Source: Rotaria macrura
Lineage: Eukaryota; Rotifera; Eurotatoria; Philodinida; Philodinidae
DNA: 64,000 nucleotides
Assembly (NCBI GenBank): GCA_900239685.1
Contig: OENT01000450.1
Span: 1 to 64,000, forward strand
Reading direction: 5' to 3'
Below the pieces are notes generated by a model. That model made no database searches and had not been told where the DNA came from. It worked only from the letters and a program-made list of their open reading frames with translations. The position numbers were made by a program, and so were the translations under genes. Of the stretch, positions 12,602 through 26,300 are shown one piece after another (within the stretch, counting starts at the first letter, position 1; the number at the start of each line of letters is the position of its first letter).

Positions 12602-13714
12602 TTAAAATTCACATTTTAATACATTTTCATTAGTATATGTTTTAGCTTCAAATGAAATTTCCGGTTCGATCTTAGAACATTTTAATACAATCATACTTTC
12701 ACCTTGAGCTTGAATATCATTCATTATATTTAGTATACCGTGACAACAAACAACACCATAACCCATAAGATCATGTCGTTCTTCTAACATACGAATTCCA
12801 CGTTTAACAGCATAGTGAAACCATGCATTCGATAATGAATATGTATTGACATGTTCAATATTTACATCTTCTGGTGTACGATGATTACGATCATAGCCTG
12901 GCCATGATATATTCCATTCACCAATATTTAAAGCAATGATTATAAATAAAAAACGTCGTTTCGAATTGAATTCGATTTTACTATATTGTTCATAGATTTG
13001 TGGCATCCAACTATCAGCACATATAACTACACCGATATCAATATTTGTATTTGGAATGGAATAGATGGTTGGTTGTCTTTGATAACAATCAATAAAACTT
13101 GCTTCATCATAAACAGGATATTGTTTACCGGATTGAAGACAAATAGAACCATTTTTTGGTTCAAAAACATATGATATATTATAAAAATAGTTTTTATTCA
13201 AATTTTCATGAATAAAAGTTGAACCAGCAACAATAGTACAATTTGTTTCACAAGCTAGTTCACTAAATAATTTTTTATAGATTAAATTAGTTTGATTGGC
13301 AAAGAGAGTAAACCAGGAACGTTTAATTAAACCCAACCATGTCAATTCGGAATGATAATTTTGATAAAGTTCTTTGATAAATACACGAATATGAGTTAAC
13401 AATGTATAACATATAAATAGTATATGACGATTGTATTTTGTATTATGATTATTGAAAAAATACCGACGTAAATAGTCTGACATTGGTACACACATTAAAT
13501 ATAACCATGAACCTGTACATTCTGGAAGAATAACAAGTGTAGGATGTTGAGCACGTAGATCATTGAAGAGAATATTATTTGTAGGTATCGAAGATCTGAT
13601 ACTACGGCGGATAAGTTCAAGAAAATAGTGTTTTAGAATCGGATAAGATTGGTAATGATATTGTGTTAGAGAAGTTTGGAGACAAATGATTTGTAATGCT
13701 TGTTGTTCTTCCAT
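12602..13714 (-). CDS. nitrilase-superfamily C-N hydrolase
   Basis: A single uninterrupted frame of 370 codons. The family hydrolyses or transfers carbon-nitrogen bonds of nitriles and amides with a Glu-Lys-Cys triad, and all three sites are visible. Glu65 lies in VILPECTGSW, Lys197 in QSGKQYP, and the nucleophile Cys232 in VVICADSW, the usual family context. The C-terminal third has the family GE-x-x-I motif (QAQGESMIVLK). Residues 98-112 are hydrophobic (HILFICYTLLTHIRV) and might be a buried helix rather than a membrane span. I chose the ATG at 13714 because an in-frame TAG lies a few codons upstream. The substrate cannot be told. Unlike the multi-exon genes around it, it has no intron, which fits retroposition or horizontal acquisition; rotifer genomes are known to carry foreign amidohydrolases, but this copy's origin is untested. 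Confidence 0.85.
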   Translation of the reverse strand: MEEQQALQIICLQTSLTQYHYQSYPILKHYFLELIRRSIRSSIPTNNILFNDLRAQHPTLVILPECTGSWLYLMCVPMSDYLRRYFFNNHNTKYNRHILFICYTLLTHIRVFIKELYQNYHSELTWLGLIKRSWFTLFANQTNLIYKKLFSELACETNCTIVAGSTFIHENLNKNYFYNISYVFEPKNGSICLQSGKQYPVYDEASFIDCYQRQPTIYSIPNTNIDIGVVICADSWMPQIYEQYSKIEFNSKRRFLFIIIALNIGEWNISWPGYDRNHRTPEDVNIEHVNTYSLSNAWFHYAVKRGIRMLEERHDLMGYGVVCCHGILNIMNDIQAQGESMIVLKCSKIEPEISFEAKTYTNENVLKCEF

Positions 13715-14943
13715 TTCACTTAAAGGCTATGCGTTAAGCAATATGAACAAACAATTTGTCTGTTCTGTCCTTGTATTAGTAAAAAAATAAAAAGAAGGAG
13801 GTATCTATTGGTTATTGACGTCGTTTATTGCTATGCATCACTCTACAACCTCATTATCTTTCTTGTGTTGTGTGTTCTAGAGAAAAGAACGACTTTTTTT
13901 CTCTAACTGATATCGGTTTAGGCCTGATGATAAAAGAAAACCGCAGAAAAAAAAAGAGAACACTATGATGTATACATATATTCAGAAAGAAGGAGAGTAG
14001 AAAAGAGAATTATTATAGCTTTGGTAAATATAATAACGAGAGAGGGAGTGACTAAAAATATTAATGTACAATAGATGGATATATATGTATATATTCACCG
14101 GATGCATTCAATGAGCAACTAGCAAGTTGGAAAATATTCTCATATTCAATTGATGATATGTTAATGGCAAAATTTTTCTTAGCAATCGAAAAAAAGATCA
14201 ACGTGTTACAATATCGAGATGTTAATAATAAGTTAATGAATTTTTATTTTTGATTTATTCTGTCAACAAGTCTAATTGACGATAGAAATGAAAGAACTTT
14301 TCAAGATTAGTTAGACATATTTTCTTTTTACATTGTCATGTGAGAAAATGTAATAGTGACAGATAAAGTCTTAGAAGTTTTTGACTTGTTTACATCGAAT
14401 CCATAGATCTACTTTGAATGATATGTGAAGTGCAGAACATATTAATCACTAAAACATAATTCTTCATCGAATAAGATTTATTTCGTGAATCTTTCAATCA
14501 ATACTGATTTCTATAAAAGCTTCTTCATATAGATCTTTTTTTCATAAGATACTGTAACAGAGATAAGAATCTACTAATCAAACTTACATCGTCATGATTG
14601 CTACTCGTGAATTTCAATGAACGATGGTAAGAAATGATGTGCTTGATAAAAGGAACAACATTCCTATAACATGCAGCAAATTGATAAGTTAAAGTTTTCT
14701 TCTTAGTTTATATTTTCTAATGTTACAATGTTCTTCTACTGATTCTTCAAATCTATTTATTGGTCAAGAAATTATTTCATCATATTGCAATGTCAATAAG
14801 ACAAGATGATATTCAAACGAAATAAGATATATTAGTAGTATTTTCGTAAATTTAATCAATGTTTCTAAACAGTTGTGCATAGAAATGAATATACGATATG
14901 ATCCAAAGAAAGAATTCTGAATGGCTGATGAAAAATAACATCT

Positions 14944-15157
14944 ATCGATCGAGACATAGCATTATTAACCGGTCAAGGTAAAATAGCACGTGTAGAAGAA
15001 ATTCATTGTAACAGATTGCGGAACAGGAAAGATCATTAAGAAAAAATTTGTCCTTGGTAATAGAAAAAGTATATTCGGCTTCTATCCTAATTATTTAGAT
15101 CATTCGTATTGTTTCAATCATCAACAGAATAATGATCCATATGATGTTGACTATTGA
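14944..15157 (+). pseudogene. possible frame-broken coding relic
   Basis: Two adjoining plus-strand frames read like protein rather than AT-rich noise. The first gives DRDIALLTGQGKIARVEEIH; after a one-base shift at about 15010 the second (15011-15157) starts TDCGTGKIIKKKFVLGNRK and ends in a TGA. Upstream frames are broken by stops within 40 bases. No family was recognised. It may be a decayed exon or a chance run. Confidence 0.25.
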
Positions 15158-18100
15158 AATAAGTTTTCTTTTTTGTCAAAGTCAGATAGCAAATGTCAAT
15201 CAAGCATTTATTTTGTTCAATAAAAAAAAAGTTTCTATAATTATGTTATTTTTGTTTAATGAATTATAAATTTTAACTATTTGATTAGCATCTATGTAAG
15301 TTGTCAAATATCAATCATATAGTCTTTTATTAATTTTTCTTTTGTTGATATTCGATTCTCTACGTAAAGATTCATTTAGAAATACGAATATTCCAATGCT
15401 TAGAACATGATGTCAACGATAACATTTTTTCTCTATTAACGATCTAGTTTCCTGTGGATTGTTTTTCTCAACTATATAAGCAGTTCTTATTCTTGCTGTA
15501 TAGTTGAAGGTCATAAGAGTACAAAACAAAGATTTTGGAATAGGTCAAAAATGAGCAACAATTATTTGTTTTTATTATTCTATCCGATTGAATTTCAAAC
15601 AAATACACTTCATTTAGTACATTCAACATAGATATAAAAATCTTCGATTAGAAAGAACGAAATCCGAGTATGTAACCATCAAGTGCATTTTTCAATACGA
15701 CGAATGATTCAACTTCTAGAAACGATTCGTATCAAGTTTGAATGCATCTATTTCTAGACTTTATCTAATGCTCGATATAGATAATCCACAGGGAGCTAAA
15801 TTCTTAATAAGAAAAAAATGTCATCTTAAACATTATGTTATAGAAACTAACCGCGCATCCCCCTCTATTTACATGACAAGAAAAAAGAAGCGAAATACAG
15901 ACGATAATAAATAATCGAATGTCAATTTATTCTTACATGTATGATCTATATAAGAAGATTTCAACGGAAGAATTGAATTCTATGACTCAATAATCTGATA
16001 ATTGATTTTGTAGACGAGAGAAACAAAACAGTTAAGTAACTATCGGATACTGAGTTCGTTTTTGGAAAGGTAAGTCATGTCAATTTCATATTGAAATACT
16101 TCTTTTTTTTCTGCCAATTCATCAATTAAGATAATCGATCATTCTAAATGTAAAAATAAACGGCATTGTCTCGCACTATTAATAATGTCTCGCAGAACTT
16201 TACATTATGTATGCTTATGTCATCACAAGATTTGAGAAGTTCTGCAAGACGAAAGAAATAGCTAATTACCCTTTGCGAAACTTCTTAGAAAAGCTAAACG
16301 AGTCAGAGCTCCATGATACTATGTTGTATTTTTCTCAAAACACAAAGCAAAACATACCAGATAAAATGTGCGCAGTTAACTTTTCTTTTGACGTTCCAAT
16401 CAAATCTTCATATTTCGCAAAAAATAATCCAAGACAAGACATCGTACTATCGATGTTTTGTATAAAGACGATTGGCTACAACTTTATCATTTATTTTCTA
16501 CCATACACATTCATAACCATTAATATTATATGATGAATCTTGACTAAACAAGCAGTCCGTTTGCCATAGAAGTATGAAAAAGAATATAAATGTAATGATT
16601 AAGATGATCGAACCAATAACCTGAATAGAGTGAAGAAATCTCGAACAATCCATTATCAAATTATCTTCTGTTGTATAGATAAATAGACAATATTTGATAT
16701 ACATAGAGCGCCTCAAATATGAATTGGCTTGTAAGGTTGCATTTAAAATCAGACCATAGATAGTTTTCGTTCAAGATTGCTGAATTTTTGTATTTTGAAA
16801 AATTGGTCTTAAAATCTATTGCTGTTATAGAATATTAATAAAAAACTATAAATAACATAGAATCTATCAGGTGATTTGTGCGAGATGAAAGATTGACTAT
16901 GAACATGACAATATGTTAGATTTTGAAGTTTTGAATTGGAAATTATAAAGCTCGTTTTCCTTGTGTTTGCGAGCGAATGATAACAGAGTAAAAATCCATT
17001 TGATGTAGACACTCCTATTTTTCGCACGTATATTTACAATTGAAAATCAATTAGTAAGATAAGAAATTTAATGAAAACTATAATAACTCTCAAGGCACTC
17101 ATTAAGACTTTGAAGGAGACAATTGTTATCTTTAACTTATTCATCAGTATAATTATTTTTTCGGATAATGGAATCAGTTCAATGTTATTTCAGATTGAAT
17201 CAAAAGTCATGTGTGTTAAATGAACGACACAAGTAACTCATATTCTATGAAAACATTCTAGTGATCTAGTTATATCTTTATGTTATTCAGATATCTACAG
17301 GCAATATGAACATATTCGTGGAATTCATAATATGCTGGTAGATATAGGTGTATGATGGCGTATGATGGGTTTTATTTTCTTTTTCGTACTTATTTCTTTA
17401 TATGTCATCCATGAATTCTAAGATACTTATCAATAGTATCTGGAGTACGGTTAATACTATCGGTTATCATTGCATCGTCATTCTATACGAATGATCATAG
17501 CGATAGAGTTTAAACGATGCATGTCGTCGTAAAATGAATTGACCTAAGTGGATGCGTCAGAAAATCAGGCATGTATTTTTTTTTGAAATAATACTCGAAG
17601 AGAACAAAATTTATTCTGATCAAATGTTTATGAGAAAAAAAGTTTTTGAAAACTTTCTCCGTATATAGAAATTCGTATAGAATCTTGGTTTTTATTAGAA
17701 ATAACATGTATTCGGTTAAATTGCCGCAGGAGTATATTTAAACGTTTGTTCGCTTTCGAAGCGATACAATACGAATCATCATGTTTCTAATGAGATTAAT
17801 TTACATGGTGTGCTTGAAGTACCTTCGATGAATTTTCATGAAGTAACTCGTATAGGATTTAAAATATAAGATTGTACGAAATTTTTCTCTGTAGGTTTTC
17901 AAATATTTCACAAGGAATTGTTTTACTCATTATGAAACATGAATAATTATTTGTCATGAAGAAAAAACTATCAATTGAATTTTGACAAAATATTGACTAT
18001 CTAAAATCGATGACAACTTCATTTCAACTGTTTCGTAAAAGACTGAACAGTGTACAATAAAAACTCTAACCAAGGTTGATCATAATCGAATGCTCACGAT

Positions 18101-21100
18101 TTATATTCAATCTACAATGTATTACAACGGTTTAGGATACGTTTAATTATATAGTGATGATATTGTTATTAAAAAATAATAGACGTTTTCACACCTTGTC
18201 ATCTTCTGTAACATGTGTCTATCATCTGATGTAAGTTTCTTCTAAATTATTAATTGAAAATTTCAAACATATTTCTCTTAAATATGGTCTGATGAATTTT
18301 TCATTTAAATATCTACTCTCGACCATTGCCTATCGTCTTCCATAATGATTTACTTACTTAACACCTTAGTGAACATCATACGGATTTGTAAAAAATTTGA
18401 GTTCAATACAAATAAAAAATTTTCATGAAAACATCAAATTATTTTTCTTTAGACGTGTTAATAGAACGATGTTTTATGTTCTTTGATTCCTACGCATTCG
18501 TATGAACTTATGAAATGAAGTACGAAATTAAAACTTGAATTCAAACAATTTATTGACATTAACTATTTGTCTAGACGAATTTTGGAATAGTCTATAAAAA
18601 ATATATTTATTATTAATGCATCAGTAATACTCGTAAACACATTGTCAAGAATTTCTCTAGAAATCTTTGACTAGAATGAAGATTACCGAGTAACCTTTTG
18701 CAATTATATAATATCATTCATCGCTTGATTCACATGAGTGCTTCATAAATGACGAGACAAATGTAGTTTTGTCTTTCTATTATTCGTAAATGGAGTAATG
18801 CATATCTTTTTCTTTTCGTAAATGATACTTAGCATTGACATGGTAATTGACATTTTTCGAAGTAACAAAGAAGTATGCAAATCATTTTGTAAATCATATT
18901 CATTGATAAGAAGCAGAAATTCTCTTGCACTGACTCAATTGACAGCATATTTCTGCTTGAAGCATCATCTACATATGCGTTGTCATGATTCGTAAATCTA
19001 AACAAGCTTAGGTCACGGTCACAGTATTATGTAATACGAATAAATATGATACTTCTGAAAAACTCGTTGAACTTAATCTTGATAGAATAGATCGAATTTC
19101 TCTCCGATTATTTCGCATGTATAGTTTGTCACCGTTGATTAAATATTATCGAAAGTGTCATGATTTTCATAAGAACAAGTGAGACTTCAAGTGTCTATAT
19201 GCATTGGAATCCTACTTGTCAAGAACAGAGATGAACTACAGAAAAAGATATTCAACTTTCAAATTGAAACGATACTAAATTATGAATACTTATTTTTTCT
19301 TGATAACTTTATATATTTCGGAGATATTTCATTGTACGAGAAATATTTTATCTTATTTAAATAGGAACTGTTTTGAATTAAAAAGAAATTTCCCTACAAT
19401 ATTCATAGGTAAGTACAATTGATTAATACGCACATGACTATATCGAACAAGTAATAGGAAATGATATAATTCTAATTAAATAAAATTATTTTATGTATTT
19501 ACTTTTAGAATCATATTTAAGCCAAGTAGAATATCATTCTCGGCAATAAATAGCAATGAATGGCGCAACGACAAAAAAAAATCAATATTTATTTTTACTC
19601 TACGCAAGTCTTAGTGAGATGAAGACTGTTTACATCATGTCAAACATTTGATAGGTTCTTGATTGAAAAAAATACTGCTAATCGATAATGTTTATTGAAA
19701 AGACAAATATCAACACTAAATGATAAAATAAAATACGTAGACTACAACGAAAGAATGCATATTCTATTGACTAACGTATCAAGAACTAGTCAAGAACATA
19801 AAATTGTTTATTCATACACGATGGTTGCTAACGTAGAAAGAATAATTGCAATTGTGAATTTTAATTATCGCAAATGACCTCATCGGTAGTCGTTCAATTA
19901 GTTTGATGGAAAAAAAGATCTCATACTACAATACTTATGTTTTTCTCATCAACTTCGTTAATCGCGTACAATATAATCAGATACGTTAATAAATATTTAT
20001 TATGGCTGCATTAACGTGACATTTAGCCAGCTGACAGTACGTCGTGATTTATTATTTACGACATTTTATCGTGATATAGAAGTCTTATTATCATTCTAAA
20101 TTGTTTTGTAGTACATTTTTAATAAACTACCATCCATAAATAGTAATTTATATAAAAAAAAACATGTTTTTTACTCTATTTAATTCATGTGGCATATTTT
20201 TCTCACTCATTTATTACACATTCATAAAAAAATTTTTAAGCCAAAATGCTAATAGAAAATAATAATGTGTTCAACAAAAGTAAACTGAATGTGTACATAT
20301 GATACCATGATAGAAATACTTGGACTTTTGCTTCTTTAAAAAAAATTCTGTATTTTGATCTTAGAAAGCTACAGACAATGGAAAATGTTGTGTTTCATAG
20401 AGAAATACGTATTCTAGATTATTCTAACCGATACAATTAGTACATAATCTTGCAAATAAAATTATCATTTTCCCTTTCTTTCTTTTTTTTTTGAAAAGCA
20501 TAATTAGAAGAAAAAAAAACTAATCTCATCGATTTCCAAGTAGCTATATATACATGAGTATCGTCGTCGTAAATCAAACTATTCAGTGTCAAATGTTAGA
20601 CAGACGACGATTGAACTCTATTCACATTTTCATGGATGCCAATGATAATATATCGTTCTCCAATAAGTATACTTTTTTTTTGTATCTTATCATTCTTCGG
20701 TAGAAAAAAATGTCAATCTTACCTTTAGTATTTTCTTTTAGTTTCACAGCAAATACAATATAGTCAAATATAATAAAAGAAAAACTCTGGATATACTACA
20801 CTTAGTTAGATTAACCATAGAGATAACCATCAATAATTGTTTTTCTTTTTGACATACATTAGAAGTAAATCGACACAAGCTTAACTTTTACACAACAAGA
20901 AAAAGACATCAGAACTGAATCATTCATCAAATAATTTCTGTATCTTTCCATCACTAGTTATATATCTTTCATAATTATCTATAGAAGAAAAAACCAATAT
21001 ACCGTACTGTCCCAGTTTTTAGTTCTCGATTTTTCTATTCCTGTTTGTCTTCGAAGTAATAAATACAAGTAAACCGTTTTCTCAAGCTCTCATCTGTAAA

Positions 21101-21264
21101 ACATTGACGTCGTACATTACATAGAATAGTAATGAGAGTGATACGTAGGTCTTTCGTTAATACTTCCATGTACGCTGTTGACGTATGTGTTATATCATAT
21201 GACGATGGCTTTTGATAGATGATCGACATTTTCATAGAACTATTTTTGGTACTCTAATATTGCT

Positions 21265-21284
21265 TATGTATATATATATATATA
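21265..21284. repeat. (TA)n microsatellite
   Basis: A short run of TA dinucleotides in the gene-poor stretch; similar runs lie at 48006-48027 and 63821-63838. Confidence 0.8.
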
Positions 21285-23342
21285 AAAGCAAGTATCTGTC
21301 CACTTAACGATGTTTTCTTAGTACTTATCCATTAACAAGACATTTTAAGGTTGAGTATTGTCAAACATAGTTTTGAGATCAGTATGATCTTTTGTATTCA
21401 ACTTATCATGAACAATATTAATGTAAGCAATACTTTATGGAATTTCATTGTCGCAAAACAGAATCTAATAGAAAAATTGGATGATTGAATTAGATTGATG
21501 TCTGCATATCTCGTACACCATCGATATACGAATATAAATAGACTTTCTTTATGGTTAGCGTCGTAAATATCATACTGAATTATAATTAAATCAAAAGAAC
21601 TATTTGATTATCAATTTTTAATCTTATCTTTGAATACTTGGAGGTTTTCTTCCTTGGCAATGTATATCAAGTCAATATAACTATATCTTAAAATAAGAAC
21701 TAAACATGGAATACGTAAATTAATTTGATTAGTATTACTAAAAATAGCTAATACACATCGTCTTGAAGATTCCGATCAATTTGTAATATACAGTCAAATA
21801 ATAAGATATGCGAATGTGAACTATTTTCGAGATATTTTTCATTTAATACATTGTTGATGATGCACATGTTTGTTGTAAACAAAGATGAATAGGTTAGACA
21901 AGTAGTCTGTCATCAGCTGTAAAGTAGTGGGTGAAATTGAAAGACAGATTATCAATGTTAACATTTCAATCTTTGTAAAATCGAATGAACATGGAAAAGT
22001 TTTGAAAATCATTGTTGTTCATTTTTATCTACCATATGTAAGTAGAAAAATTGATACTGCCCTAGTAGTTTATGAGATGTGTTACACAGAATTTTTTCAA
22101 ATGTCGAACAACAAATAGGTTTCAATCATGTCGAGTATATGAGAAATGGGTTACGACTCATAACAGTCAAACAGACCTTCAATTCATTACGAAGAATTTA
22201 TAATTCACTTTTTAACTCTCAATTCAACTGATTCTGTTTCACTTCAAGCAAGATACTAATTATTTGCCAAGATTGGTCTCAAGTGATAGTACATTGTTTC
22301 ACAGCAAAGTATTAAATCTGATGAAAAAAAAAGAATATGAATAAACTTCTCATTAAAATGAAAACACTCAATAGCAAATATCATACGAGATATTGAACTT
22401 CATTCAACGATGGAGCTGTTGAAACAGAAGAAAATAATTCTCTTTATTTTACGATCTATATGACAGAATTCGAATTAAAATAAACAAGAGTACATGGTTA
22501 GTAGTTATGTATCGAAAATTGTGCGGTAAAATAATATTTTCATGTTTAATATTTAAAACTAAACGTAAGGTTGCAATTCTTTATACTATTTCAAGTGGCT
22601 TCCTTATACGGTCATAGGGCATTATTCAGCTAGTCAAAATCACCCCTGTTCTCTCAACAATGTTTCATGTTAATAACTTACATTTGTAGTTGTTAATTGC
22701 TATCGATTCTTTTGCAGATTAGAAATAATAATTAATATGGATGTCATTGATTTTCTAGTAGTTCACCAGAAATTTTATTTGCTTGTTGATAATTATGTGT
22801 TATTATTGTAAAATAATTATTTGACAAATACTCAATATGAAAATATTGCTTTCTTTGTATTGGGATGAAACTGTTTACCTGTTGAATTATATCGTGTGTA
22901 CAAAAGAATCGAATATCTTTGTTTATTTTCTAATTATTGTTGGTTGATGATTGTATAAAATGTAAAACGTAGTAATTTTAAGAAAGAAATCTATATTTAT
23001 TAGCATAGCTGTGTAGAAGATTATCAAAAACGTTATCCTTCACAATCTCCACTTGATCGGACTAGGATTCTTGAATGTATGAACATAATATACATTGATA
23101 GCGAACGTGTTTTCTTTCAAATGTACGATTTGTAGATTATTCTTCAGATCGATAGAACAGATATTTTTCATGATGCCTAGTGACATTGATACATGTTCTG
23201 ATGTATAGAACGAAAAGTAACTATTTTCTATTCGTTAATCAAAATGCATGTGTATCCTCCCTCTTTTATGAATCTGTACATTTAAGTATCAAACTAATCA
23301 TTTTGTTTTACCCGTACTCGTAGAATATTCATATTGATCAAT

Positions 23343-26300
23343 ATGGAAGAATCAACAACACCTTCAACAACTCCGTAAGTTAATAGCCATATAGAATAGA
23401 CTCTAATTGTTAAATTGTTCTCTTCTATTCATATAGGATCAGTCAAACGAAAAAAAAATTTCGAATATGGCCATTTCCTGCTCGTATCATATGCGAAATA
23501 TTTCTTATCATGGTCATATTTGCTATCTTCTATGTTTTTGCAATCCTATGGCCTGTTTTCAAACATAAAATACATGAGAAAATACTTTCTGTAAGTAAAT
23601 TTGACATAAAACAAGAATAAGCATTCATTTTATTTTATTTTTGTTTGATTTAGAAAACACGTTTAGCACCTATGTCTGATGGAAACCATAGTTGGATAGT
23701 TCCACCTGTGACAACTACACGTGCATATCGATTATTTGATATAACTAATTATATGGATATAATGACTGATACGCAAAATCCACTAATGGAATTTCGTGAA
23801 ACTAATCCATTTCATTACAAGTAAGTTACAAATGTGTTCATTATGAACGAAAGATTTCGATTTTTTTATCTTGAATGAAAGACATAATGCTCGCTCGTAT
23901 CATATAGAACGAGATTCAATAGTTACTAAACTAACATTCTTAGATAGTTTGAGACAATGTCATGTACATATGATATTTAATATTTTCTATCCAGATAAAC
24001 TATGAATAGATCGATAGCAATCTTACAGTTTGATCGATTATTTTTAATAACTTTTATCCTTGTATCTATAACGATGAAGAGAGAACAAAAATTTTAAAAT
24101 GTTTAATTTTAGAGTTGCTATTAAAAAAAATAATGTACAATGGTTGGAAAACAATACGAAAATTCATTACTCTGTCGAACGTCTATTTACACGTTATGGA
24201 AATTATAATACAACGTTGCTTAATCAAGAAGGTGCTTTTATTGATATACTTCGTGTTGTAAGTTGAGCGAACATATTTTCATTTGAATAAAAATTTCAAA
24301 CGTCTGAATATGCTTTAGATGTTTCGAACGAAATATGGTCGTGTTGCTGATTCTATTTTTTATGCGCTCGGTGGCAATCATGCATTTAATTATTCAAAAG
24401 CCATCGATAAATTAGAAGGATTTATATCACCAATATTTGCAGCTATTTCATCACGAATGCAAGGACCCAATCGAGATCGATACGGTTTTATTTATCGAGT
24501 AAGAACAATAATTCTTGAATAAACTTTATGTTGATTCACTTTTATATGGATGAAATTTTCTTTTTGATCTTACTTCGATATTTTTCTTTCACATTAAGTT
24601 ATCCTTAATGCAAATTTCGTTCTCACTATAGTAATGAGAAAATATTAGATGTTCACTATTGTGATTTTGACAATATTAAAAAGATTTTCGAGAAGATTGT
24701 TGTTTCTATAAAATCGAATAGAGATTATCGGTATCGATAAGTTGTGACACATTAATTACAGTACTATGGTTGAACTTCATAGCTAATACGTATAGAACAT
24801 TGACATCTTGAACATAAATTGCGATCGCCAAGTCTTATTCTATTGATTTGAATTTTTCCAACCAGAATGAACCGACTTATACGTTTACAAAACAAACGAT
24901 CTTTATCTATTTAGTACAATGGAACAAATGGTTTCAATTATACAATTCATAATGGTATCAATAATTTAACAATGAAAGGACAAATGATTAATTTTACATC
25001 TGAATAGTAAAATGAAGATGTTTTCCATTGTATCCAATTTTGCTTTCATCATTTTTAGTACAACATTCAATACAACAAGTAGTGACTGGCAAACGACTAT
25101 TTTCGGTGAGTGTTGAATTTGTGTAATGTTACATTTAGCAATATTTCCTCTAATTTACAGATGGTTTGACATTTCCACCATTGGGTAACCCACCGAATCG
25201 AAAAGTAATTAATGTATTTCAACCTGATTTCTGCAGGTTTGTAGATAAACTATTGTTCAGTTGTAACATGTTTCTGATATTGAATTGAATTTCTGTGTAG
25301 ACCTGTACAACTTCGATACAATAGAACAGTATCGAAATTTGGTTTCCATCAATTACATGAATATGTTTTGAAATTAGTTGATCATGTGAAATGTCCACAA
25401 ATGAATGAACATTGTCCAGAACTTGATAGACTTGATATAACTAGATGTTCATCCGGTAGGTAGAATCAAAATGCAACAAAAAAGTCATAGATAAAACATT
25501 GCGTTCAATCGAGTGATGCTCATTTTGAGTGAGTGTGGTCACAGATGTCTCGAGTGATTAACGAATGATTCACATCCACTTGATACTCCTTATTCTATTT
25601 TATATTGAGCTTAAAGATTATCAGAGAAATTCGTACTTCGAAGTCAAACTATGTCACTCAAAGATACACCTCTTAGTCCTTAGAATCTATAAAAACAAAG
25701 AATATTCGTTACTAATGATTACGCTCACCAGAAACGAAATACATACTTCTAGATTTATGCGAATGTTCTTTTAAGTAGCTCCTATCTTTTAATTGTCTGA
25801 CCAATGAACATAAATTCTTCTGGTTAGTCGATATCGCTGCCAAGGGAAGAAATCTGACTCTGGGATTTATGGAATACACTAAGACCGCCAATCACAACCT
25901 TCTATATTGAGAGTAGAATAGCAGATTGACTGCAGTTCTGACACTTCTAGATGATAGAAAAAGCGAATCCTTGACTTCATTCTATTTTGTAGAACACATT
26001 TATTTAAGTGCTTCAAAATTTGTGATGATTTACCATAATCGACGATACACTTCAGTGTGATCTACTAAACTAAGTGCTAGATTATTATTTTAAAATCGTT
26101 GGAGGATGAGATCGTGAAGAATTCATTGTAGTCAACGGAAAGTACCGAGATGATTAACTATTTTGAATCCGATGGTTTTCTTCCTGGCCGAAAATTCCGG
26201 AGTCAATCGTTCCCCTTACTCATTGTTATTGGACGCAAATGAATTCTCGCTTCAACTGGTGGCCGCATACTTTCAATCTATCTCTAGATGAATATCAATC

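Larger units (their letters stand above)
13715..23342. other. long gene-poor stretch
   Basis: Nearly 10 kb with no supported gene. The first 200 bp or so is T-rich on the plus strand and would hold the nitrilase promoter and 5' UTR. A probable frame-broken coding relic at 14.90-15.16 kb is listed separately. Frames of 60-108 codons (such as 16207-16533 on plus and 21035-21235 on minus) match nothing I recognise and have no exon-like partners. A TA microsatellite lies at about 21.27 kb. Confidence 0.5.

Noticed and set aside
16207..16533. 108-codon plus-strand frame
   Set aside because: No recognisable domain, no convincing partner exons, composition like its flanks.
21035..21235. 66-codon minus-strand frame with varied residues
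   Set aside because: Reads plausibly but is short, isolated and unlike any family known to me.
25565..25774. 69-codon frame inside the long CD36 intron
   Set aside because: Hydrophobic/AT-driven and would break the receptor frame; the flanking exons join in phase without it.
26160..26290. Less AT-rich patch in the CD36 intron as a hidden exon
   Set aside because: Stops interrupt all frames and no conserved receptor segment is missing between exons 9 and 10.
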